Assembly (NCBI GenBank): GCA_035949375.1
Contig: DASZIG010000081.1
Location: 23,803 to 87,802, forward strand
Reading direction: 5' to 3'
Length of the DNA stretch: 64,000 bases
DNA from: Gp13-AA77 sp035949375
GTDB lineage: Bacteria; Acidobacteriota; Terriglobia; UBA7540
Shown here: piece by piece, positions 18,068 to 26,967 of the stretch
Layout of the letters: each line of letters opens with the position of its first letter
How positions within the stretch are numbered: the stretch's first letter is position 1
Position numbers and translations under genes: made by a program
The notes under the pieces: generated by a model
What the model saw: only the letters and a program-made list of their open reading frames with translations
Database searches by the model: none
Told to the model about the DNA's origin: nothing

Positions 18068-20626
18068 ATGAGCCCACAGAGTCGGCAGATTCGGCCAGTG
18101 ACAAGACACCGACTGCCCTGCCTTTTCCTGCTTGCGCTCGTGCTGCCTTTGTTTCCGGCCGATCGTTCGGATGCGGCCGGCGCGCCACCCTTTGACCAAG
18201 GTCCGACGTCGACGGCCGCCTCTGCCGATGAACACTTTGCCGAAGCCGAGAGGTTGCTGCATCAGGGCGACACCGAAGGATCCCTGGCGGCAACGCAGGC
18301 AGGGTTGAAACTCGCACCGCGAAGCGTGAAGGGTCTGGACCTCCTGGGCGTCATTTACGGACAAAAGCACGACTTCGCCCGGGCCGTCGCCGCTTTCGAT
18401 GCCGCCCTGAAGGTCGATCCACACTCTGCGGTGACCCACACCGATTTGGGCAACATCTATTTCGAAGAACGGCAGCTCGACCTCGCTGAGAGAGAATTTC
18501 AAGCCAGCCTGCGCGAAAATCCGAACGACCGCGAGGCGAACTATAACCTCGGATCACTATTATTAGCCAAGAAGCAGCCGAAGCTCGCCATCGCTTATTT
18601 CAACCGCGTGCAGCCTCAGGACCTGCAGGTGCTCTTCAATTTGTCCCAGGCGTACTTCGCCTCGGGTCAGAAGGCGAAGGGCCTGGAAGTCGCGAAGTCG
18701 CTCTCAGATGCCGCCAAAGACAACGTCGACGGCCACTTTACGCTGGGAGTGTTGCTGGCGTCGCAGGAGGAGTATCCGGCCGCTATCCACGAACTCGCAA
18801 CCGCGGACGCGCTCAAGCCTGGCACGTTCGCAATTCTCCACGATCTCGGCCAGGTGTACATCAAGAGCGGCGACAATGACCGCGCCCTGGACGTTCTGAG
18901 TCGGGCTTTGAAGCTCGAGCCCGATTCGGTGGCGACGCTTTACCTGATGGCGCAGGCATACTCAAACGAACAGAAGGATGTAAGCGGTCTCGATCTTCTC
19001 GCCAAAGCCCACAAACTCGCTCCCCGTAACACGGATGTGATCTTTCTGATGGCGCGGCTCAGCATGAAGCAGGAATTCTATGGCGATGCGGTTCCGCTGC
19101 TCGAAGAGGGACTGAAGATCGCGCCCAAGGAGCCCACGCTGCTGGCGGCTCTCGGCGAGAGCTACTACATGATCGGAAAGGTCGGTGAGGCAAAGGACAC
19201 GTTTCAGACCCTGATTGAGGTTGAGCCCACAGCCAGCTCCTACGCGTTTATGGGGCTCTGGTATCGGAACCAGGGGCAATTCGACGAGGCCGTCAAGCAC
19301 TTCCAGCAGGGGCTCAAGGCCGATCCACACAATGCCGCCTGCCTTTACAATCTGGGCTACATCGCTGTCCGTCAGGGCCGTTATGAGGACGCAGAAAAAT
19401 GGCTCCATCAGGCATTGGAGGTTCAACCTGAGTACGCCGATGCGCTTCTCGAACTCGCTAATGTGAAAATGCACCAAAAGAAGTTCGAGGATGCCCTGCC
19501 GTTGCTCCGCAAGTGCGCCCAAATCGATCCGAACCCGGGTCCTGTTTACTACCGGCTGGGGGAAACCGAGCGCAGTCTGCACCAGACGGATGCGGCAGAG
19601 CGCGATTTCAAGATCTTTCAGACGCTTTCAAAGAACCCCACGCCCCTACCCTATCCGTACCAGCATCTCTTTGACTACGTCGATCAACGGGCCGGCCTTC
19701 CCGCGCAGCAGCAGACACAGCTTGATCTCACGGAGTTGAAGCATGAAGTGGAGCTCCATTCCGAGCGCCCGGAGAACTATTACATGCTGGCGGAAGCCTA
19801 TTTGAAAGAAGGTCAGGTGGAAAACGCGAGGCAAGCCATTGCCGAGCTCGATCAACTAAGCCAGGGTGATTTTCGCACCGCGGTTGGAGTGGGCGTGCTT
19901 CTGGCCCGCTACCGCCTTTACACAGACGCGATCGCCCATTTCAAACAAGGCTTGCAGGCTAATCCTGCCGCCGATGACGCCTGGTACGATCTCGCCGACG
20001 CCTATTTCCGGATGCGCGACTTCAAGAACGCGCTCGATGCGGAACAGCGCGTTTCGCCCGAAGGGCAGAACGATGCCGGTTACCTGGCGTTGCGCGCCGA
20101 TACCGCCGGGCACCTCGGACAGAACGACGAAGCTATTACGCTTTATCGCAGGGAAATCAGCGGAAATCCCGACCGCGACGCAGCTTACCTTTCGTTGGCC
20201 TTGATCTACCTTCGCTCCGGTGCGATGGCCGACGCCGGCGAGATCCTCAAACAGGGAACGGAGCGGATTCCCGACTCCGGCCAGCTTGCCTGGGGCATGG
20301 GAGTTCTGGCGGCCGCCGAAGGCAATGCCGCGGACGCTGAGAGCTACCTTAAGCGCTCGGTCGACCTGATGCCGCAATGGCCTGCGGCTTACTCGGCTTT
20401 GGGGGTCTTCTACTTCGAGACGGGACAGATCGACAAAGCGCGCCAGACGCTCGAGCAATTCACCCAGAACGGCCCAAGCGGCGCTCTTGATACGGGGCGC
20501 ATTGAACAGGCGCTCGCTAACGCAAGCTCGCAACAGCCCGCCGGGCCCCTGGGGCAATTCGCGCCGCAAGCGCGCCAACAGTTCCTGCAATTTGCCTTTA
20601 GCCTCGCGGACCAATCACCCGAGTAA
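18068..20626 (+). CDS. Large exported TPR-repeat protein
   Basis: This 852-residue protein has a signal peptide (RLPCLFLLALVLPLFPA) and about 18-20 tetratricopeptide repeats. I prefer ATG 18068 because it places the signal sequence close to the N-terminus; ATG 18008 would add 20 polar residues. The repeats carry the usual small/aromatic TPR positions (for example YNLGYIAVRQGRYEDAEKWL). It is divergent from the TPR gene at 17845, with 222 bp between them that should hold both promoters. It likely acts as a periplasmic or outer-membrane scaffold. Confidence 0.87.
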   Translation: MSPQSRQIRPVTRHRLPCLFLLALVLPLFPADRSDAAGAPPFDQGPTSTAASADEHFAEAERLLHQGDTEGSLAATQAGLKLAPRSVKGLDLLGVIYGQKHDFARAVAAFDAALKVDPHSAVTHTDLGNIYFEERQLDLAEREFQASLRENPNDREANYNLGSLLLAKKQPKLAIAYFNRVQPQDLQVLFNLSQAYFASGQKAKGLEVAKSLSDAAKDNVDGHFTLGVLLASQEEYPAAIHELATADALKPGTFAILHDLGQVYIKSGDNDRALDVLSRALKLEPDSVATLYLMAQAYSNEQKDVSGLDLLAKAHKLAPRNTDVIFLMARLSMKQEFYGDAVPLLEEGLKIAPKEPTLLAALGESYYMIGKVGEAKDTFQTLIEVEPTASSYAFMGLWYRNQGQFDEAVKHFQQGLKADPHNAACLYNLGYIAVRQGRYEDAEKWLHQALEVQPEYADALLELANVKMHQKKFEDALPLLRKCAQIDPNPGPVYYRLGETERSLHQTDAAERDFKIFQTLSKNPTPLPYPYQHLFDYVDQRAGLPAQQQTQLDLTELKHEVELHSERPENYYMLAEAYLKEGQVENARQAIAELDQLSQGDFRTAVGVGVLLARYRLYTDAIAHFKQGLQANPAADDAWYDLADAYFRMRDFKNALDAEQRVSPEGQNDAGYLALRADTAGHLGQNDEAITLYRREISGNPDRDAAYLSLALIYLRSGAMADAGEILKQGTERIPDSGQLAWGMGVLAAAEGNAADAESYLKRSVDLMPQWPAAYSALGVFYFETGQIDKARQTLEQFTQNGPSGALDTGRIEQALANASSQQPAGPLGQFAPQARQQFLQFAFSLADQSPE

Positions 20627-20642
20627 GACGATCCCAAAACAA

Positions 20643-20674
20643 AAGCCCGGCGGACTGTTCATCCGCCAGGCTCT
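20643..20674. terminator. Bidirectional terminator hairpin
   Basis: AAGCCCGGCGGA and TCCGCCAGGCTCTT form a GC-rich stem interrupted by one C/A mismatch around a 7-base loop, with A-rich sequence before it (CAAAACAAAAG). It sits between two convergent genes, which fits termination in both directions. Confidence 0.7.
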
Positions 20675-20690
20675 TGGTCTGGTCACTCAA

Positions 20691-23600
20691 TCAGAAATAC
20701 AGCTTCAGAGCCAGCTGGATCTGGCGCGGATCCTGGAAGGGGAAGCGCGTCGAGCCGATCGCTCCGAAGGCGGTGCTGAGGAAATTTCCTGAATTGGGTA
20801 CAGCGACCACGCCGTTGCCGCCGAAGTTCGGAGGATTAAACGTGGGGTGGTTCAGGATGTTGAAGAATTCGCTTCGGAACTCCAGATTGTAGCGTTCGCT
20901 CAGCTTGAATTGCTTGAACAAAGAGAAGTCGACCCGTTCGATTCCAGGCCCGGAGACTTGCGTGTCACCGCCGCCCAGAAGTCCGATGCCGGTTCCAACG
21001 TTAACGCACCTCGCCGGCTGGGAGAAGCCCGGGGCGGGGCAGGGTTGCGTAAAGGCATTGGGATTCAGGTAGTTATCGGGCGCACCTGAACCGTACGGGT
21101 TCTGCCCCGGAACGAGCATGGCCGTGCAACCCAAGTTGGCGGTCGTGCCATAGGGGCAGCCAATCGTAAGAGGCTGGCCTCCTTCGCCCACGTAATTCCA
21201 TATGGTTTGCCACCCACCCAGTATCGCGTCCTCCGGGCCGCTGGCGCTGGTCAAGAACTTTCGCCCGTGCCCAAACGGCAACTGGTAGCCGCCGCTGAAG
21301 TGAAAGACATTAAAAATGTTGTAGTCGCAGTTCTGGTAGTCGCCTTGGATTCCGAAGCCGGCAAGGGCGGCGGCGCGTGAACCTTCACCCACGCCTCCGT
21401 TAAGTTCGTCTCCAGCGTCGCCGCGACAGTGCGACCACGTATAAGTGGCGAGAAAGTTGAGCCCATTCGAAAATCGCTTTTCGAGACTTGTCTGAAGGCT
21501 ATTGTAGTAGCTATTCCCCTGGGTGTCCTGAATGCTGTCATTGCAGCCGATATCAGGGAAGGGGGTAATACCGCCGGGCCCGCAAATGGTCGCGGTGGGG
21601 CTTAGATTGATCGTGTAGGTACTCGGATTCGACACGCCGCCCGTAATCATGTGACGAGAACCGTCGCCGACGTAAGCTACAGTAGCGTTCAGGCTTGGCG
21701 TCAGCGCATATTGCAGCGTGAGATTCCAACCCAGCGTGTAGGGCGTCTGCCAGTTGTACTGCAATCCTTGCGGCCCTAATCCTTCCACATTAACCTGAGA
21801 CGGGGTCAAGGCTATGCAGGAAAATGTCACCTCGAGGGTCGCAGCCGGACTGCAGGGCGTGCCATTAGCATTATTGAGGGTGATCGGCACCGAACCGTTA
21901 GCCTTGATCGGCGATACGGTGAATTGGAACGGGAAGTTTTCCCCGATGTTCGGTCCGTAGCCGGCATTCTCAAAAGAGTTGTAAAACATCCCGAATCCCG
22001 AGCGCACGACCAGTTTGGGAGTGACCTGGTATGCCAGGCCGACTCGGGGACCGAAGTTATTGTTTTGGACGTTCGACAGCCCGTCGTTGTTGATGAACTT
22101 GAGCGCGATGCCGTCTTTGGCCAGCACCGCGGACCAATCCGGAGCCGCTTGTACTAAAGCCTCGTTCTTCCCGTTATCAGGATACAGCATCTCCGCAGTG
22201 CCGAAGGGGGTTCCGGGAACGAAGTTCCCCTGGCGGCCCCAAAACTCTTCAATAGCGCCAAAGTGTTCCCAACGAACGCCAAGATTCAAGGTCAATTTCG
22301 GCGTAACCTTCCAGTCATCCTGGAAATACCCTGCCCAGTAGTTGTGGCCGTCGTCGCTGGGAGAAAAGTTGGAAACCTCCACCGAGTCAGACCCGCCAGC
22401 GAAGTTCACGGCGCACCCCGTGGTGGCAGGCACAGGGCACCCTTGTAGGCCGAGGGAATTCATTTCTGGAGTGAGCAACATCTGCGCCATTCCGATGCCG
22501 GCGTAGTTCCCATCGAAACTTATCTGGCCGTGCGAAAAGGCAGGCTGCAGAGTGGAAAACTTGATGTGCTGGAACTCCATGCCCATCTTGAAGGTGTGTT
22601 TGCTGTAAATCTTGGTCAGGTTCTCCGTCAATTGTGTCGTCTGCGTGGTTTCATCCGAGGGCAGGAAGGAGTTTGACCCGAGAGTGTTCAGGCCGCTGAC
22701 CGAAATCCCCGGCAGCCCGCCGTTTTCCGAGACTTGCGCGATGCCTTGAATGCCATACTGCTCGGGGATATTGAGCTGGGTTGCCACCGGTCCGTAGCGG
22801 CTGGCGCCGAGGCGGTCTTCGCCCAGGCGCAGCTCATTCACGGTGGTTGGGTTAAAGGTGTGGGTATAGCTCAAAGCCCCCAGAACCGAGGCAGCGCTCT
22901 GCAGGCCCTGCTGGAAGGCGCCGCCATCCGCGATACCCGGGAACGGGCCGGGAATGAATTGCGGGTCGTTCACGTAGCTGAAGGTTCCGAATAGCTGGTT
23001 TTTCTCGTTAATGTTGTCGTCTATTCGGGTGTCGACGGCCTCGCGGTTCTCCGACAGCACCGGGTTCGACGACTGGTTGTTGATGATGCCCGGCCCGGTA
23101 GCGGCAGGAAACAAATTGAGCAATTTGACGGCGTTCGGATCGAGCCGATTGGCAGGAAGTTGGTTCAGCATGCAGGCCGTTTCGCTTGGGCAGGCATTCG
23201 CAAAGTTCGTGACCCCTTTGAGGCTTGCGCCGGTATAAAACGGGTCGGCGACGTAGCCAACCACGGTGCCGGTCGCAATACCATTGCAGGCATCGCCTTT
23301 GGCACTGAGCGGAGCCATGCCAAAGACTGGGTCAGCCACACCGCACGTCACCACCCTCTGGGTGGCGGGATCAAGAGCGGTGCCAACCGGCAGCACTCGG
23401 CCCAAATCGTCCGTCGTCGTGCAGGTGCTATTGGCGAGGCAGGCGGAGTTAGTCTGGTCGATAATGCTGTCGGACAAATTCGTAAAACCGCTGCTACGTT
23501 CCAGGCCCGTCGGAACGCTGCTGGTAAAAACGTTGCCTTGCCGCCGGCGCGTGATCTCAACGTCGCCGAAGAAGAACAGTTTATCCCTGCCGTCATAGAC

Positions 23601-24524
23601 GTGGGGGATCACCACGGGGCCGCCAATCGTGCCGCCAAACTGATTCAGCCGGTACTCGGCTTTGGTCAGGTTGCCGGAGTCCTCTAAGAAGTCGGCAGAG
23701 TCGAGCTTGTCGTTGCGGAAAAACTCCCAAAGGTCGCCGTGAACCTGATTGGTGCCGGACTTGATGCTGGCATTCAGGATGGCGCCGCCCGCGCGCCCGT
23801 ACTGCGCGCTGTAATCGGAGGTTTGGACCTTGAACTCAGAGAGAGCGTCCGGGGGCGGGAGAACGACGAAGTTGGTGCCGTTCAGAAAGTCCACGTTATC
23901 GGAATTGTTGTCAATCCCGTCGAGCAGATAGTTGTTTTGTGCGGGACGCAAGCCGTTGGCCGAGAAGGCCCCATTGGCGGCATTGCCGCGCGTGTCGGGC
24001 TGCGGGGTGTTAGCGCCCGCCACGACTTGGGCGAGGAACGTGAAATTCCGTCCGTTGAGGGGCAGGTTGTTGATGCTCCGCTGGTTAACGACCTGGCCGA
24101 CCGAGGCGTCTTGCGTCTGCAGCTCCGGAGCCGCGGCCGTTACTTCCACAGTCTGCGTAACCGTGCCCGGCTTGAGCGTGATGTCGTCTTTCAGGTACTG
24201 ATTGATGCTCACCGTCAAATGAGGGTGAATTACCTTCGAAAATCCGGTAGCTTCCACGCCGATCGCGTACGTGCCGATTTTGACGGGGGAGAACGTGTAG
24301 CTGCCGTCGGCAGTGGTCGTCATAGTGACGGTGAAGTTGGTGCCCTCGTTTGTCAGGGTGACCTTGGCGTTGGGAACAATCGCGCCGCTCTGATCGGTGA
24401 CTGTCCCGGTGATTGTACCGGTGTCAATCTGACACCAGGCAGGAATCGCGGCAAGGATAAACAGGGCCAAGCACGCCCACTTGGCCGGCCTTTGGACACG
24501 AGAACGTTCCAGAACCACGGACAT
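20691..24524 (-). CDS. Oar-type TonB-dependent receptor with carboxypeptidase-regulatory domain
   Basis: This 1277-residue outer-membrane protein has a signal peptide (ACLALFILAAIPAWCQ) and a carboxypeptidase regulatory-like beta-sandwich (TGTITGTVTDQSGAIVPNAK, about residues 35-110). A TonB-receptor plug (about 125-260, with LNGRNFTFLAQ) and a long beta-barrel ending in aromatic LKLYF follow. Such receptors are abundant in Acidobacteriota and take up oligosaccharides or other large substrates. ATG 24524 has AGGAGG 6 bases upstream; ATG 24548 lies before that site. It faces a LacI-family regulator, with operator-like palindromes at its promoter, so a sugar substrate linked to galactosides is plausible. 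Confidence 0.93.
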   Translation of the reverse strand: MSVVLERSRVQRPAKWACLALFILAAIPAWCQIDTGTITGTVTDQSGAIVPNAKVTLTNEGTNFTVTMTTTADGSYTFSPVKIGTYAIGVEATGFSKVIHPHLTVSINQYLKDDITLKPGTVTQTVEVTAAAPELQTQDASVGQVVNQRSINNLPLNGRNFTFLAQVVAGANTPQPDTRGNAANGAFSANGLRPAQNNYLLDGIDNNSDNVDFLNGTNFVVLPPPDALSEFKVQTSDYSAQYGRAGGAILNASIKSGTNQVHGDLWEFFRNDKLDSADFLEDSGNLTKAEYRLNQFGGTIGGPVVIPHVYDGRDKLFFFGDVEITRRRQGNVFTSSVPTGLERSSGFTNLSDSIIDQTNSACLANSTCTTTDDLGRVLPVGTALDPATQRVVTCGVADPVFGMAPLSAKGDACNGIATGTVVGYVADPFYTGASLKGVTNFANACPSETACMLNQLPANRLDPNAVKLLNLFPAATGPGIINNQSSNPVLSENREAVDTRIDDNINEKNQLFGTFSYVNDPQFIPGPFPGIADGGAFQQGLQSAASVLGALSYTHTFNPTTVNELRLGEDRLGASRYGPVATQLNIPEQYGIQGIAQVSENGGLPGISVSGLNTLGSNSFLPSDETTQTTQLTENLTKIYSKHTFKMGMEFQHIKFSTLQPAFSHGQISFDGNYAGIGMAQMLLTPEMNSLGLQGCPVPATTGCAVNFAGGSDSVEVSNFSPSDDGHNYWAGYFQDDWKVTPKLTLNLGVRWEHFGAIEEFWGRQGNFVPGTPFGTAEMLYPDNGKNEALVQAAPDWSAVLAKDGIALKFINNDGLSNVQNNNFGPRVGLAYQVTPKLVVRSGFGMFYNSFENAGYGPNIGENFPFQFTVSPIKANGSVPITLNNANGTPCSPAATLEVTFSCIALTPSQVNVEGLGPQGLQYNWQTPYTLGWNLTLQYALTPSLNATVAYVGDGSRHMITGGVSNPSTYTINLSPTATICGPGGITPFPDIGCNDSIQDTQGNSYYNSLQTSLEKRFSNGLNFLATYTWSHCRGDAGDELNGGVGEGSRAAALAGFGIQGDYQNCDYNIFNVFHFSGGYQLPFGHGRKFLTSASGPEDAILGGWQTIWNYVGEGGQPLTIGCPYGTTANLGCTAMLVPGQNPYGSGAPDNYLNPNAFTQPCPAPGFSQPARCVNVGTGIGLLGGGDTQVSGPGIERVDFSLFKQFKLSERYNLEFRSEFFNILNHPTFNPPNFGGNGVVAVPNSGNFLSTAFGAIGSTRFPFQDPRQIQLALKLYF

Positions 24525-24616
24525 CGCTTTCCTCCTAAGTGCCACCACTCAATAAGCGCTACCCGACGTTCGTAAGTGCCAACTTGCTCTGAGCAGGACT
24601 CGTAATACGGCCAATT

Positions 24617-24648
24617 CGTGTGCGTGCACGTTTTCGTGTACGTACACG
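24617..24648. promoter_or_regulatory. Tandem LacI-family operator candidates
   Basis: CGTGTACGTACACG at 24635-24648 is a perfect 14-bp palindrome with a central CG, as in LacI/PurR-family operators. CGTGTGCGTGCACG at 24617-24630 matches it at 12 of 14 positions. Their centres are 18 bp apart. Both lie at and just downstream of the predicted transcription start of the Oar receptor, in the intergenic region next to the LacI-family gene. This fits repression by that regulator. Confidence 0.72.
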
Positions 24649-24654
24649 GCGGTT

Positions 24655-24684
24655 AAAATACTCCTCCGATAATATGTCTGTCAA
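24655..24684 (-). promoter_or_regulatory. Predicted sigma-70 promoter of the Oar receptor
   Basis: On the minus strand TTGACA (24684-24679) is followed after 18 bases by TATTTT (24660-24655), a fair match to -35 and -10 boxes. Transcription would start near 24648, inside the tandem palindromes, about 125 bases upstream of the receptor start codon. Confidence 0.55.
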
Positions 24685-24752
24685 GAAAAATCTTCTAGCA
24701 GGCATAATCGGATTCTACTAGCCGCCTCAAAGCGGATTATGATAGGGGCGCA

Positions 24753-25874
24753 ATGCCACTCATGGCCAAGGACAGTCACGGCGGGGCGGTGGGCGTCCAG
24801 GACATCGCAGATGCCCTGGGGATCTCGTGCGGCACGGTCGACCGGGCCCTGCACAACCGCGCGGGCGTAAGCCCGGCCACCAAGCGCAAGGTCCTCGCGG
24901 TGGCGCGGAGGCTTGGGTATCGACCCAATCTGGCAGCCCGCTATCTCTCCTCGCGCAAGCACATCATGATCGGCGTAAGCCTGCCGCTCGAAGTGGCCTA
25001 CTTCTTCGATGACGTGCGCGAGGGCATTGTGGAGGCGGCGAGCGCCTTTGAGCCGCTGGGCGTCAAGATCCTCTATCGCCCTTACAAGCGATTCGGGCAA
25101 CACGAGGTTGAGGCTCTGCGGGACATCCTCGAGGAGAAAGTCAGCGCGATTGTAATGGCCCCGGGTTACCACGAGCGCATGCGCTCGGACATCGACAAAG
25201 CGGCCCGGCGCGGCATTCCCGTGGTATGCGTCGTGACGGACGCGCCGGGGACCGAGCGTCTGACGGCCGTTTCCGTCGACCGGTTCGCCCATGGGGCCCT
25301 GGCCGGCGAGTTGATGGGGCATCTGATCGGCGGCGAAGGCGGGGTGATTATCTTCATCGGGATGCACGCCGTTGTCGATCACGAGCAGAAACTGCGCGGC
25401 TTTGAGAGCAGTTTCAAACAGTTCTCTCCGCGCGGCAGAATCCTGGGCGTGGTGGAAGCCCATGATGAGGCGGACGAGGCTTACCAGAAGTGCCGCAAAG
25501 CGCTGGCCCAACATCCGTCCGCCCGGGGAATCTACGTTGCCACTGCGAATTCCATGCCCGTGATCCGGGCGCTCGACGAAATGGGACTGTCCGGCAAAAT
25601 CAAGGTGATCGGCACGGACCTTTTTCCGGCCATGGTTCCCGTCATCGAAACGGGCAAGATGGCGGCTACCATCTACCAGCGGCCCCGGGAACAGGGTTCG
25701 ACCGCCATCCGTGCGATCGTGCGATTTCTGACCGAAGGCTTGCGCCCGCCCCCGCAGATCCTCCTCGATCCGGCCATCGTTATGAGAAGCAACCTGAGCC
25801 TCTTCTTCCGTAAGGAGCCCGTCAGCCTGGACTCCGGCAGTTCCGCCACCCAGACAGAGTCGTCCCAGCGTTGA
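24753..25874 (+). CDS. LacI-family transcriptional regulator
   Basis: This 373-residue protein has an N-terminal helix-turn-helix (VQDIADALGISCGTVDRALH, about residues 15-34), a hinge region, and a periplasmic-binding-protein-like sensor domain (IGVSLPLEVAYFFDDVREG; Peripla_BP_4-like). It most likely represses the divergent Oar receptor gene in the absence of a sugar ligand. ATG 24753 is preceded by AGGGG at 4 bases; a TATGAT box at 24738-24743 would give a very short leader. ATG 24762 is a possible alternative. It converges on galT, and with the GH2 and gal genes it suggests a galactoside inducer. Confidence 0.92.
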   Translation: MPLMAKDSHGGAVGVQDIADALGISCGTVDRALHNRAGVSPATKRKVLAVARRLGYRPNLAARYLSSRKHIMIGVSLPLEVAYFFDDVREGIVEAASAFEPLGVKILYRPYKRFGQHEVEALRDILEEKVSAIVMAPGYHERMRSDIDKAARRGIPVVCVVTDAPGTERLTAVSVDRFAHGALAGELMGHLIGGEGGVIIFIGMHAVVDHEQKLRGFESSFKQFSPRGRILGVVEAHDEADEAYQKCRKALAQHPSARGIYVATANSMPVIRALDEMGLSGKIKVIGTDLFPAMVPVIETGKMAATIYQRPREQGSTAIRAIVRFLTEGLRPPPQILLDPAIVMRSNLSLFFRKEPVSLDSGSSATQTESSQR

Positions 25875-25924
25875 GGCGCCAGGCGGGCCCGTACGATGCC
25901 CTCACGCGATTTGCGCAGGATGAA

Positions 25925-26962
25925 TCAGTGCGCTTCTTCCATCTCCCGCAAGCGCGCCGCCGCCGTTTCCGGCGTGATGTCGCGCTGCGGCGTGCCGAGC
26001 ATTTCGTATCCGACCATGAATTTCCGCACCGTGGCCGACCTCAGCAGGGGCGGATAGAAATGGGCGTGGAAGTGCCACTCGGGGTGGGGCGCCCCGTCGG
26101 TGGGTCGCTGGTGAAAGCCCATGGAATAGGGGAAAGATATGCCGAACAAGTGATCGTAACGCCTGGCCAGGCGTTTGAGGATCGCCGCGAGGCTGTCGCG
26201 CTCGTCACCGCTCAACTGGTCGAGCGCCGTCAAGTGGCGTTGCGCGATCAGCATGGTTTCAAACGGCCAGATCGCCCAGAACGGCACGAGCGCCGCAAAG
26301 TGGCGGTTCTCGATAACCATGCGCTCGCCGCGGTCCCGCTCGATCGAAAGATAATCGCAGAGCAGGCAGGAACCGTGTGCGTCGCGGTAAGAGCTCTGGC
26401 GGGCCTGCTCCTTGGCGGGCTCGTTGGGAAGGTGAGCATCGGCCCAGACCTGGCAATGCGGGTGAGGATTGCTCGCGCCCATCAGGACGCCGCGGTTCTC
26501 AAAAATCTGGACGTGCTCGATGAACGGCAGGCCGCCCAGTTCTTCATACTGTTCGGTCCAGGTGTCGACCACGCGCCGCAGATCGGCCGGCTCCATCTGC
26601 GCCACGGTCAAGTCGTGCCGGGGCGAGAAGCAAACCACGCGGCAAATTCCCCTTTCGCTGCGCGCCATGAGCAAGCTCCCCGGCTCCTCAGTTCCGCCCT
26701 CCGGGGTATCCGGAACCAGCGCCGGATAGTCATTGTCGAAGACGAACGTAGACGTATACGGCGGATTGCGGGCGCCCGTCGCCCGCAGATTGCCGGGGCA
26801 CATGTAGCAGGCCGGATCATAAGACGGAGGCGCCGCGGAAGCAGGCTTCTCCACCTGCCCCTGCCATGGACGCTCAGTGCGGTGCGGAGAAACCAGCACC
26901 CACTCTCCTGTGAGCGGATTAAAGCGCCGGTGCGGATGCTGCTTCAGATCGAATGTGGCCAT
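25925..26962 (-). CDS. galT: Galactose-1-phosphate uridylyltransferase
   Basis: The 345-residue enzyme of the Leloir pathway swaps UDP between UDP-glucose and galactose-1-phosphate. The active-site HPHCQ lies at about residues 167-171, with the second His as the UMP-accepting nucleophile. CYMCPG near residue 52 is a zinc-binding pair seen in many family members. Length and N-terminal RRFNPLTGEW fit the family. It begins 5 bp after galK, so the two form an operon. Confidence 0.96.
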   Translation of the reverse strand: MATFDLKQHPHRRFNPLTGEWVLVSPHRTERPWQGQVEKPASAAPPSYDPACYMCPGNLRATGARNPPYTSTFVFDNDYPALVPDTPEGGTEEPGSLLMARSERGICRVVCFSPRHDLTVAQMEPADLRRVVDTWTEQYEELGGLPFIEHVQIFENRGVLMGASNPHPHCQVWADAHLPNEPAKEQARQSSYRDAHGSCLLCDYLSIERDRGERMVIENRHFAALVPFWAIWPFETMLIAQRHLTALDQLSGDERDSLAAILKRLARRYDHLFGISFPYSMGFHQRPTDGAPHPEWHFHAHFYPPLLRSATVRKFMVGYEMLGTPQRDITPETAAARLREMEEAH

Positions 26963-26967
26963 GAGCG

